Counted from the first letter of the stretch, positions 1 to 5,549 are shown. The stretch is 5,635 nt of DNA from Nitrososphaerota archaeon (GCA_027314685.1 DAHVAI010000488.1:1-5635); one strand, 5' to 3'. The notes: generated from the sequence alone by a model not told the origin. Made by a program: numbers and translations.

Positions 1-672
1 AGTGGGAATGTTTGGATTGCAGAACACTATGGTAACAAGATAGCCGAATATGATCCAAGTACGCGCAGCTTGACAGAGTATGCAGTTCCCTGTTGCAGCA
101 GTACGCCATATCAGAGTCCTGGTGCGGGGATCTACTGGCTAACATTGGGAAAAGGTGGTACTGTGTGGTTCGTCGAAATCTACGGACATGCAATAGGTGA
201 ACTCAGACCCGTCAACTCTTCACAAACAGTAAGCTTAATCCCAAAGAGTACAAATCTATCATTTGTGTCCAACCGATATTCCACAATAAACGTTCCGATT
301 AAGATCGAATTTTCTGGCCTTTCAACTAACGCGACAATAATGAAGCTAGATGCGTCAGGTACTTCCTCCAATGGTTCCATTATTGGGGCGTACGCTCATT
401 TTAGTACCGAAGAATTCAACGTCTCAGGGACCGGTATCGTATCGAGCAACTTTACGCTTGAAAATCAATCGCTCAAACCGGGCATCTATGACATTACTCT
501 TACGGCAAATCTTACGAATAGCAACATTTCCTATTCAACCGTGTTAGAAATCGACGTGTCTGCACCAACATTCCCAACCCTGATATTGTATGCTGTGGTC
601 ATTGGGATAGTCACTTCGTTTTTAGTTATTGCAATAATGAGTAGGCATAGCAACACCCGCCGTCGAGGGTAG
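1..672 (+). CDS. Secreted NHL/Vgb-like beta-propeller protein, C-terminal membrane anchor (5' partial)
   Basis: The reading frame is open from the first base of the window, so the gene begins upstream; 223 codons remain, ending in TAG at 670-672. The first residues form a propeller blade of the streptogramin-lyase (Vgb)/NHL type (GNVWIAEHYGNKIAEYDP, residues 2-19), and a second blade follows at about 45-70 (GGTVWFVEIYGHAIGEL). Residues about 75-188 are a Ser/Thr/Asn-rich beta domain, probably Ig-like, with about nine N-X-S/T sequons. A hydrophobic helix at about 193-214 and a basic tail (RHSNTRRRG) indicate a C-terminal anchor with the propeller outside the cell. The first 30 residues are about 60% identical to residues 315-344 of the protein encoded at 1388-3013, so the two are tandem paralogues. 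Nothing shown supports actual streptogramin lyase activity; an extracellular binding or sensor role is equally possible. A TTG at 70 is an internal leucine codon, not a start. Confidence 0.88.
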   Translation, partial: SGNVWIAEHYGNKIAEYDPSTRSLTEYAVPCCSSTPYQSPGAGIYWLTLGKGGTVWFVEIYGHAIGELRPVNSSQTVSLIPKSTNLSFVSNRYSTINVPIKIEFSGLSTNATIMKLDASGTSSNGSIIGAYAHFSTEEFNVSGTGIVSSNFTLENQSLKPGIYDITLTANLTNSNISYSTVLEIDVSAPTFPTLILYAVVIGIVTSFLVIAIMSRHSNTRRRG

Positions 673-679
673 GAACTTC

Positions 680-725
680 GTAATCATCAACAACAGCTAG
701 CCAAGCTGTTGCTATTGATGATTAC
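680..725 (+). terminator. Long stem-loop just after the propeller gene stop
   Basis: The arms at 680-698 and 704-725 pair over 19 base pairs with a 5-base loop (699-703). The only interruption is a 3-base bulge at 712-714. The stem begins 8 bases after the stop codon. No strong T-run follows on the plus strand, so it is not a classical bacterial intrinsic terminator; it could mark or protect the mRNA 3' end. The pairing is seen directly in the sequence, and the role is inferred. Confidence 0.6.
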
Positions 726-740
726 ACATTGTTGCCTTTA

Positions 741-793
741 ATCAAAGAAAAGAAATATCTCTTGCCGTAAATTTCGATCAGAAAACTTGCGGC
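741..793 (-). terminator. Weak stem-loop plus T-rich tract after the small cupredoxin gene
   Basis: On the minus strand, 10 bases after the cupredoxin stop, the arms 783-793 and 764-774 can pair over 11 positions with one wobble and one mismatch, around an 8-base loop. Beyond it the minus strand is T-rich (about 742-757, reading ATTTCTTTTCTTTGAT). Archaeal RNA polymerase commonly terminates at T-rich tracts, so this is the likely 3' end of the minus-strand transcript. The two convergent transcripts would then end within one 130-base gap. Confidence 0.4.
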
Positions 794-802
794 TTTCTTC
801 GG

Positions 803-1258
803 TTAGGACACGACTATTATGGTGGCGGTCATTGGGTGAATTTCGCAGTGATACGGGTAAGTTCCGGGTGTGCTGAAGGTAAATGAGAACGTCTTACCAG
901 GTGCTAAAATTGGACTGCCCCACACTCCGCTGTTTGACGTCGTTGTGTGCTCAGTATCATCTATGTTCATCCAAGTGACTGTTGTACCGGCCTTGATGGT
1001 TAGAGTTTGCGAAACGTTGTACCCGAAAACGGAATTCTTTATGTAAATATCGCACGGGTTTGCGCAGTTCACACTCGAGCCAGATCCTCCACCACTCCCG
1101 CCTCCGCCTCCGCCGCTATTCGAACTAGAAGCAGCTGGCAGATACATTGTATAAACTGGCGAAGTTGCCAAGAGAACTAACAGAAGACCTATTACAAGCC
1201 ATAGATATTTCACTTTTATAGTAACAGTAACTGTGCCGGGTGAACCGGAATTAGACAT
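803..1258 (-). CDS. Small membrane-tethered cupredoxin (plastocyanin-like blue copper protein)
   Basis: The 151-residue protein has a short N-terminus, one hydrophobic segment at about 18-40 (signal anchor), a Gly/Ser-rich linker at about 44-62, and a cupredoxin domain from about 65 to the end. Likely type 1 copper ligands are His104 (in DDTEHTTTS), Cys138 and His141 (in YPYHCEIH) and Met143, so the domain should bind one copper and carry single electrons outside the membrane. The C-terminal ligand loop reads C-x2-H-x-M, one residue shorter than the amicyanin-type C-x2-H-x2-M. Cys65 and Cys69 (CANPC) could form a disulfide at the domain edge. The ATG at 1258 is supported by a TATA-like box about 39 bases upstream and gives a leader of roughly 12 bases; no SD is seen. 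The gene is divergent from the full propeller gene and convergent with the partial one. The physiological redox partner is unknown. Confidence 0.92.
   Translation of the reverse strand: MSNSGSPGTVTVTIKVKYLWLVIGLLLVLLATSPVYTMYLPAASSSNSGGGGGGSGGGSGSSVNCANPCDIYIKNSVFGYNVSQTLTIKAGTTVTWMNIDDTEHTTTSNSGVWGSPILAPGKTFSFTFSTPGTYPYHCEIHPMTATIIVVS
1073..1114 (-). repeat. Gly/Ser-coding low-complexity tract
   Basis: This stretch of the cupredoxin gene encodes residues 49-62, a run of glycines broken by a few serines. On the plus strand it appears as imperfect repeats of CCTCCG/CCGCCT-type trinucleotides. The protein segment is a flexible tether between the membrane helix and the copper domain. Such repeats can change length by replication slippage, so tether length may vary between strains. 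Confidence 0.7.
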
Positions 1259-1387
1259 TACTTTGCGCCAAAAAGAACTTCTGTAATTTTTCGATTTATA
1301 CTTTTCTCCTGTGTTCCAAAAGCTCTTTGTGTCTAAGCCTCAAGGGAATCGCTTGGTTAGCTGAATAGAGAACTCAAAAATAGCATA
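1259..1387. promoter_or_regulatory. Divergent intergenic promoter region
   Basis: These 129 bases separate the divergent small cupredoxin and propeller genes. The minus-strand promoter is clear (about 1294-1310). On the plus strand I find no convincing TATA element at the usual distance from ATG 1388. The A-rich stretch near 1376-1389 lies about 39 bases before the alternative ATG at 1421 but is a weak match. The TTTATA at 1295-1300 also reads on the plus strand, so the two genes might share one TATA-binding site. Confidence 0.35.
1294..1310 (-). promoter_or_regulatory. TATA box with purine-rich BRE for the small cupredoxin gene
   Basis: Read on the minus strand, AGGAGAAAAG (1310-1301) is followed by TATAAATC. 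It resembles an archaeal BRE plus TATA element centred about 39 bases before the ATG at 1258. With the usual 25-27 base distance from TATA to start site, transcription would begin near 1271, leaving a leader of about 12 bases. The spacing matches that of the larger cupredoxin gene. Confidence 0.55.
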
Positions 1388-3013
1388 ATGCGCAATTTTT
1401 TTTCCAGTCAGGTGCCAGAAATGAATTGGAACAATCTGTCAGCTCTGCTGGTGATGATTCTACTGATTTTCATCATTCTCGCATCGTCCGGAATAGTCTC
1501 TGCCGCTAGAGCCCAACAAACGAGAATTGGCTTAGTGAACGTCGCGTCTCTTTCTTCACCGCAAACCCCTATAATCGAGATCCCAGTTCAGAATGAATCT
1601 TTACCATTAGGCATAACCATAGGCCCAAATAATGACATATGGTTCGCCGAAAACAACGCTACTGCAATTATTGAATACAATCCGAATAACCAAAGTTTCA
1701 AGTCCTATACGGTACCTTCAAACGGCACCAGCATGATATGGTTCATGGTCTTTGACTCCAGCGGTAACCTTTGGTTCTCGAATCAATTGCAGCCATACTT
1801 GTGGAGATTTACACCCGCAACCGGACAGTTTGAGAATTTTTCAACCGGAAGTGAATACGTTCGACCATTTGCAATTGCATACGACAATTCCACGAACAGG
1901 ATTTGGTTTACTTCAACTTACACAGATCAGATAGGTTACTTTAATCTTGACGGGGAAAACGCGTCAATGGGAGGACTAATCAATGTTACAGGCACAGCCG
2001 TCCTAAAGATCCCTCCCTTGTACGGTCCAACCGGAATACAAATTGATCTCGAAGGTAACGTCTTCATATCGGAGCCTTTTTCTGCGAATATCGTAGAGTA
2101 CAGTCCTTCTGAGCAACGATTTGTCAACGTGTGGAGACTTCCCAATGAAGCCCAGCCGGTTGGCATAGCTTTTGACAACGCGGATGGAACGATTTGGTTT
2201 GCCAATCATGCAAGCAGCCTATTCGGTTATCTAAACATAACCTCTGGAAAAGTAACCGAATTCGCTACATCCCCATACGAATTTTTCGGAGACACGATCA
2301 GTCTTCCGTATTGGGATCAGTTATCGTCTAGTGGGATAGTTTGGTTTGACGAACACGCATCAAACAAGATCGCGCGGTATGACCCCGCAACAGGATTGTT
2401 GACAGAATTTGAAATTCCCACCAATCAGTCTTCTCCTCTCCGTTTTGTAATAGATAATCGCCTAGGTGAAGTTTGGTTCACGGAATTTTTCGGTAGCAAT
2501 TTGGCGAAAGTAGCCGAAAATGCGTCTTGTCAATGCACCGTTCAATTGTCTAGCAGATATCTGACAATGACTTCTAATTCACTTTCATTTTATCTCAAAT
2601 ACATAGCTCCTTTTAATCAAACACTTTCGTCCAATTCTCCAAATCCCTTGATAGCTGGTACATTCCAGACGGACGGGCTAATTACGAACAATCTGACTAC
2701 GAGTTTTTCGATCACGAACTCAACAGATTACAAGATAACTTTATCCAGAGGGCCCGAACTTCTGTCTGGAAACTATACAATAACAGTATGTCCACGCATC
2801 ACAAGTTCTGACAATATTACTTCGCCAGCCCCCATACGACAATGTGCAACAGCGTTCATTTCTGTTTTGAATCACAGTACTCAGCCGCAGTTCTTAATTT
2901 ATCTCGTGGTGACAATTGGAGTTGTTGCAGCTGGAGTCGCAACACTGGTTTTGACTAATTACTTCAGAAAGAAAAGTCGCAATCCTCAATCAAGATACTC
3001 AAAACCAATCTGA
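1388..3013 (+). CDS. Secreted seven-bladed NHL/Vgb-like beta-propeller protein, C-terminal membrane anchor
   Basis: The 541-residue protein has a hydrophobic signal segment at about 17-39 with candidate Sec cleavage near VSA/ARA (38-42). Seven Vgb/NHL-type blades follow at about 74-110, 118-152, 162-200, 216-252, 258-293, 315-344 and 353-377, each built around an [IV]WF-type strand followed by a YxPxxxxF-like turn. A beta-rich domain (about 380-495, with Cys381, Cys383, Cys468 and Cys486), a membrane helix (about 502-525) and a basic tail complete it. About 17 N-X-S/T sequons lie in the predicted extracellular part. E322-H323 in blade 6 is shared with the upstream paralogue; I could not map it to the Vgb catalytic residues, so no enzyme activity is assigned. 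The ATG at 1388 adds an Arg near the N-terminus. An alternative ATG at 1421 has AGGTG six bases upstream and would give 530 residues. The gene is convergent with the winged-helix gene, with 3 bases between the stops. Confidence 0.9.
   Translation: MRNFFSSQVPEMNWNNLSALLVMILLIFIILASSGIVSAARAQQTRIGLVNVASLSSPQTPIIEIPVQNESLPLGITIGPNNDIWFAENNATAIIEYNPNNQSFKSYTVPSNGTSMIWFMVFDSSGNLWFSNQLQPYLWRFTPATGQFENFSTGSEYVRPFAIAYDNSTNRIWFTSTYTDQIGYFNLDGENASMGGLINVTGTAVLKIPPLYGPTGIQIDLEGNVFISEPFSANIVEYSPSEQRFVNVWRLPNEAQPVGIAFDNADGTIWFANHASSLFGYLNITSGKVTEFATSPYEFFGDTISLPYWDQLSSSGIVWFDEHASNKIARYDPATGLLTEFEIPTNQSSPLRFVIDNRLGEVWFTEFFGSNLAKVAENASCQCTVQLSSRYLTMTSNSLSFYLKYIAPFNQTLSSNSPNPLIAGTFQTDGLITNNLTTSFSITNSTDYKITLSRGPELLSGNYTITVCPRITSSDNITSPAPIRQCATAFISVLNHSTQPQFLIYLVVTIGVVAAGVATLVLTNYFRKKSRNPQSRYSKPI
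1410..1423 (+). promoter_or_regulatory. SD-like AGGTG before an alternative start of the propeller gene
   Basis: AGGTG (1410-1414) lies six bases before the in-frame ATG at 1421, a spacing close to that at the ParB and winged-helix genes. The ATG at 1388 has no SD. This favours 1421 as a real start, though the shorter form loses the only N-terminal positive charge before the signal segment. The choice is not settled. Confidence 0.4.
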
Positions 3014-3016
3014 GGC

Positions 3017-3331
3017 TTAGTTATTAGTGAGCAAAGTGCTCACTGCATTCTTCACTTCTGTCGATGTTACGACAGGTAACTTCGCTGTCCCATAATAACG
3101 GTCTCTCTTCCTGTTATTTGGATAGATCTTTACCCAGCCTCTCCTTATCAAAGCTGAAAGTGCCTGACAAATTGCGTCAGAACTCTCGTTAAGTGCCGTA
3201 GTTATTTCTTGAAGGTTAGCGTATGATTGAACAGTCAATCCAGAGTCAATGTTTGAGTTCTTAGCTTTTGTATCAAGATATCGTATAATGCTTCTCTGCA
3301 GATGACCCAATCCCCTTCCCAAAAATTTCAC
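3017..3331 (-). CDS. Small winged-helix DNA-binding protein, second gene of the ParB operon
   Basis: The protein has up to 104 residues. Its pattern fits a winged helix-turn-helix: helix 1 at about 8-23 (HLQRSIIRYLD), helix 2 at about 39-48 (NLQEITTALN), a recognition helix at about 50-64 (SSDAICQALSALIRRG), a wing with strands at about 65-80 (WVKIYP, then basic NNRKRDRYYG), and a C-terminal helix at about 90-102 that may dimerise. It should bind DNA as a regulator or partition adaptor. An in-frame TGA at 3350-3352 limits the start. GTG at 3329-3331 is possible, but TTG at 3320-3322 has a full GAGGTGA five bases upstream (3328-3334) and would give 101 residues. The ParB stop is 1 base away from the GTG, or 10 from the TTG, so the two genes are almost certainly co-transcribed and probably translationally coupled. 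Small size and pairing with ParB recall AspA of the archaeal pNOB8 segregation cassette; homology is not shown. Confidence 0.75.
   Translation of the reverse strand: MKFLGRGLGHLQRSIIRYLDTKAKNSNIDSGLTVQSYANLQEITTALNESSDAICQALSALIRRGWVKIYPNNRKRDRYYGTAKLPVVTSTEVKNAVSTLLTNN
3026..3044 (+). terminator. Perfect stem-loop after the full propeller gene, inside the winged-helix 3' end
   Basis: AGTGAGCA (3026-3033) and TGCTCACT (3037-3044) are perfect reverse complements around a 3-base loop. The stem starts 13 bases after the propeller stop and lies within the last codons of the convergent winged-helix gene. Because the two stops are only 3 bases apart, any plus-strand 3' end placed here overlaps the minus-strand message. 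A terminator or RNA-stabilising function is inferred. Confidence 0.5.
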
Positions 3332-3334
3332 CTC
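3328..3334 (-). promoter_or_regulatory. Shine-Dalgarno GAGGTGA overlapping the ParB stop codon
   Basis: On the minus strand GAGGTGA is complementary to the conserved 16S rRNA 3' tail (UCACCUC). It overlaps the TGA stop of the ParB gene and ends five bases before TTG (3322-3320). This decides for TTG over the overlapping GTG as the winged-helix start, and it suggests reinitiation by ribosomes finishing ParB. Confidence 0.55.
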
Positions 3335-4370
3335 ACATTTTTGGATACATCACATATTGCGGTTCTTTGGCCAGTTTTCGATCTTTTGGAGTTATACGAA
3401 TTACTACCAAGTCCTTGTCTTTGTTCAACCTACGCGAAATTTCAAGTTGTCCTCTGCATACAGGACAACAAAAATCCTTTATCGAATCCAATCCTATCAC
3501 ATCAAGATCAGAGTCTCTGAACGCCTTCGCTTCGTCGCCCAGATTCACGATCATTTTTTCTAGTTCAGAGAAATTGGTTCTCGATACTTCTGGAGCTTGC
3601 TCCGAAAGTTTTCGCATCTTTGAAAGAATTGAATCTCGAAGTCCGTCTATGTCTGCAATGTTTCGCTTTTCTGAAGAAAGTGACTGGTAATCTTCCGCTC
3701 TTCGTTCAATCTTCTTCGCTCCTTCCACGAACAACCGTATCTGTCGAATCGGACTCCCTTCAGCAATCAAAGAGACAGCCCTAGCCAAGCTCTGCTTGTC
3801 TGAGATCTTTCTGAGTATTCTTCTGTGTCGCAGGTTGAAGTTTTGGAGAAAAAGATCTGTGATCCTTTGGTCATTGCAAAACCTCAGATATTTGTTGGCA
3901 TCTGCTGCAAGCTGTCTTCTAAGCATCACCGTGGGTTTCGACTTTTGAATTTGTTCTGCAATATCTTCGTCGGAAAGCCCGAAGAGTTTTTCGCAAAGAA
4001 GGTACGCCTGGCCCTCTTCGTATGCCGATAGATTAGTCCTTTGGATGTTTTCAGCAAGCGTGAGTTGGAAAGTCTCAAGTTCGCTCAAGCCTTCCTCTAC
4101 ATGGCATTTTACATCGGCCCATCCCAGATACTTCGAGACGGCCCTTATCCTTCTATGGCCAGTTATTATTTCGAAATGTCCAGGGCTTTTGTGTAGTGGT
4201 CTGACCTTGGGAAGCTCAAGCAAGCCTAGAGTCTTGATTGACAATGCCAAATCATGTAGTTCTCCCTCGCTTTCGAAAGCAGAATGCCGTGTCTGGTACC
4301 TAGAGGGTTTTAATTTGCTGATCGGAATAATCTGTTCAGTTATTTGTGTCTGCCTTGCATTAATCTGCAA
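3333..4370 (-). CDS. ParB/Srx-domain (ParB CTPase-type) DNA-binding protein with C-terminal CPxC knuckle
   Basis: The 345-residue protein carries the ParB boxes in order. Box I-like: RYQTRHS to SIKTLGLLELPKVRP (about 24-58). Box II: GHRRIRA (71-77), matching the GERRxRA nucleotide-binding motif. Box III: ENIQRTNLSAYEEGQAY (107-123). A helix-turn-helix follows at about 132-152 (LSDEDIAEQIQKSKPTV), then a helical, charged region to about 290. ParB proteins bind parS sites, clamp DNA in a CTP-dependent way and take part in chromosome or plasmid partition; some relatives are regulators. The C-terminus is unusual: FCCPVCRGQL (300-309) is half a zinc ribbon, with no second Cys pair. The start must be TTG at 4370: an in-frame TGA lies three codons upstream, the first in-frame Met is residue 149, and GGTGAT sits five bases before the TTG. 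It leads an operon with the winged-helix gene. No ParA is in the window. Confidence 0.9.
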   Translation of the reverse strand: MQINARQTQITEQIIPISKLKPSRYQTRHSAFESEGELHDLALSIKTLGLLELPKVRPLHKSPGHFEIITGHRRIRAVSKYLGWADVKCHVEEGLSELETFQLTLAENIQRTNLSAYEEGQAYLLCEKLFGLSDEDIAEQIQKSKPTVMLRRQLAADANKYLRFCNDQRITDLFLQNFNLRHRRILRKISDKQSLARAVSLIAEGSPIRQIRLFVEGAKKIERRAEDYQSLSSEKRNIADIDGLRDSILSKMRKLSEQAPEVSRTNFSELEKMIVNLGDEAKAFRDSDLDVIGLDSIKDFCCPVCRGQLEISRRLNKDKDLVVIRITPKDRKLAKEPQYVMYPKM

Positions 4371-4375
4371 TCTAA

Positions 4376-4381
4376 ATCACC
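4376..4381 (-). promoter_or_regulatory. Shine-Dalgarno GGTGAT that sets the TTG start of ParB
   Basis: On the minus strand GGTGAT matches the 16S rRNA anti-SD (AUCACC) and ends five bases before TTG at 4370. An ATG overlapping the SD (4384-4382) is followed by TAG within four codons, so it is not the ParB start. Confidence 0.6.
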
Positions 4382-4415
4382 ATCTAATGGAAAATTCGGA
4401 AGAAAGAAATGGATA

Positions 4416-4445
4416 GAGGGGAACATCCCCCTCAGTTTTTCTGAG
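4416..4445 (-). terminator. Two overlapping stem-loops between the large cupredoxin and ParB genes
   Basis: Stem A pairs 4416-4421 (GAGGGG) with 4428-4433 around a 6-base loop. Stem B pairs 4431-4435 (CTCAG) with 4441-4445 (CTGAG) around TTTTT. They share 4431-4433, so only one can form at a time. On the minus strand they begin about 15 bases after the cupredoxin TAG, and a T/C-rich stretch (about 4396-4415) follows. They may be the cupredoxin 3' end or a leader element of the ParB operon. Confidence 0.45.
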
Positions 4446-4460
4446 ATTATTTTTTTGCAT

Positions 4461-5549
4461 CTAACTGCCTGCAATATTGCATGCGGATGCATGAGTGTTG
4501 CAGTAGGTGTTTGGAAGCACTATCAGATAACCGAACATTCCGTTGGATACGTGATAGTGGCAGAAGTATTCATAGATGCCTGGTTGTGTCGCCTGGAAAG
4601 CTCCGATTCCCCAAGCTTCGATTGTACCGGCACTGATTGCTGAGGAAGTTGTGTTAACGTTGTACTCAGTGTTGTTTACGTTGAGAATTACAAGACTCGG
4701 TGGACTGATTGCAGGGTCGGCATTCTGTGCCAAGAATGTTGACGCATCAAGATTTGCGCTGTTAGAAGCTAGTTGAGACGGCGTAAGCAGACTGGACCCG
4801 GAAACGCAATACGTTCCAGAAATCCCTGCTGTCGCCTGAGTTGCTGTGCCGTTAACACAGTTTCCTGAAGCAAGTGTATTGGTGTCGAAAAAGTGAGCGC
4901 CAGCATAGGACACGTTAATTTGGAAATTGTATGGACTAGTATCAAGAGTGAAGGTATGTGCATCCGTGTCATTCGAAATGAACAGAATCTGTACGATGTC
5001 TCCTTGATTTACAACGATGTTACCCGGGCAGAATCGGTCCTGTCCAGTATTATCCGTGTTACACCAGTCCACCTTTAGAGGGACAGCAGCTGGGGCTTGA
5101 TTTACTGTAGCCAAGTTCGAGCCGCCCGAGCTTGAGAGCGAAGACATTTCGGAGTTTAGTGACGCTACTTGACTGGAAAGAGACGACACTTCGGAATTGG
5201 AGGATGTAGAAGAATGATAGGAGAATGCAACCCCAATCGCGGCGAGTCCAATTATGAGCGCAATTACACCAACCGCCAGTGCCGCACCACCCAATCCAGA
5301 ACCTCTTGCCTGCATTGATGGTTGTCCGCCAGCAGCATAAACTGGTGGTCGATAAGACAGTCCTGCGTATGCAAGCCCTGAACCTATGGGCAGAGCGATT
5401 ATCACGTACAGAAAAGCCGCGAAGTTCGCAGTCGCGTTTGTTCCGGTCACTACTAGACCCGCTAGTGTACCACCGTCAAAGAAGATATAGAACAGGAACG
5501 CCGCAATTATTACGAGAATGATTCCAAGTGAGGCAACGCCTTTATTCAT
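4461..5549 (-). CDS. Large membrane cupredoxin: three N-terminal helices, Ser-rich stalk, blue copper domain
   Basis: The 362-residue protein has membrane helices at about 7-24, 41-64 and 87-110. The predicted topology puts the N-terminus and the 65-86 loop (Arg67, Arg82) inside and the copper domain outside. Residues about 113-145 are Ser-rich with heptad-like leucines (SSLSSQVASLNSEMSSLSS), a likely coiled stalk. The cupredoxin domain spans about 155-346 with candidate type 1 copper ligands His198 (DAHTF), Cys330, His333 and Met338 (FCHYHVSNGM, C-x2-H-x4-M). It is far longer than a typical 100-residue cupredoxin because of an insertion at about 222-285. Six further cysteines (163/174, 231/248, 350/357) sit in pairs that could be disulfides. 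The expected role is extracellular electron transfer or copper binding at the membrane. I chose ATG 5549 rather than the in-frame ATG at 5615 because a TATA-like box lies 37 bases before 5549 and would fall inside the longer form. The stop is TAG at 4461-4463. Confidence 0.9.
   Translation of the reverse strand: MNKGVASLGIILVIIAAFLFYIFFDGGTLAGLVVTGTNATANFAAFLYVIIALPIGSGLAYAGLSYRPPVYAAGGQPSMQARGSGLGGAALAVGVIALIIGLAAIGVAFSYHSSTSSNSEVSSLSSQVASLNSEMSSLSSSGGSNLATVNQAPAAVPLKVDWCNTDNTGQDRFCPGNIVVNQGDIVQILFISNDTDAHTFTLDTSPYNFQINVSYAGAHFFDTNTLASGNCVNGTATQATAGISGTYCVSGSSLLTPSQLASNSANLDASTFLAQNADPAISPPSLVILNVNNTEYNVNTTSSAISAGTIEAWGIGAFQATQPGIYEYFCHYHVSNGMFGYLIVLPNTYCNTHASACNIAGS

Noticed and set aside
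680..725. Hairpin as the end of an insertion sequence or integron site
   Set aside because: There is no transposase, no flanking target duplication that I can see, and no second copy in the window; a gene-end structure is the simpler reading.
1388..3013. Annotation as virginiamycin B (streptogramin) lyase
   Set aside because: The blades are of Vgb/NHL type, but the signal peptide, extra beta domain, membrane anchor and glycosylation sequons point to a surface protein. I could not confirm the catalytic residues.
3367..3690. Plus-strand open frames opposite ParB (for example 3367-3690, 3825-4031 and 4045-4416)
   Set aside because: They lie antisense to a clear ParB gene, their translations show no recognisable motifs, and they lack start signals; they are shadows of the minus-strand gene.
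4470..4481. 12-bp perfect palindrome TGCAATATTGCA near the end of the large cupredoxin gene, about 100 bases before ParB, as a parS-like site
   Set aside because: About one to two 12-bp palindromes are expected by chance in a window of this size, and another (TTATTGCAATAA, 626-637) lies in an unrelated coding region. No repeat of the motif supports it as a ParB operator.
4461..5549. CuA centre or cytochrome oxidase subunit II in the large cupredoxin
   Set aside because: CuA needs two ligand cysteines (C-x3-C-x3-H-x2-M). Here the motif is FCHYHVSNGM with one ligand cysteine, which fits a type 1 copper site.
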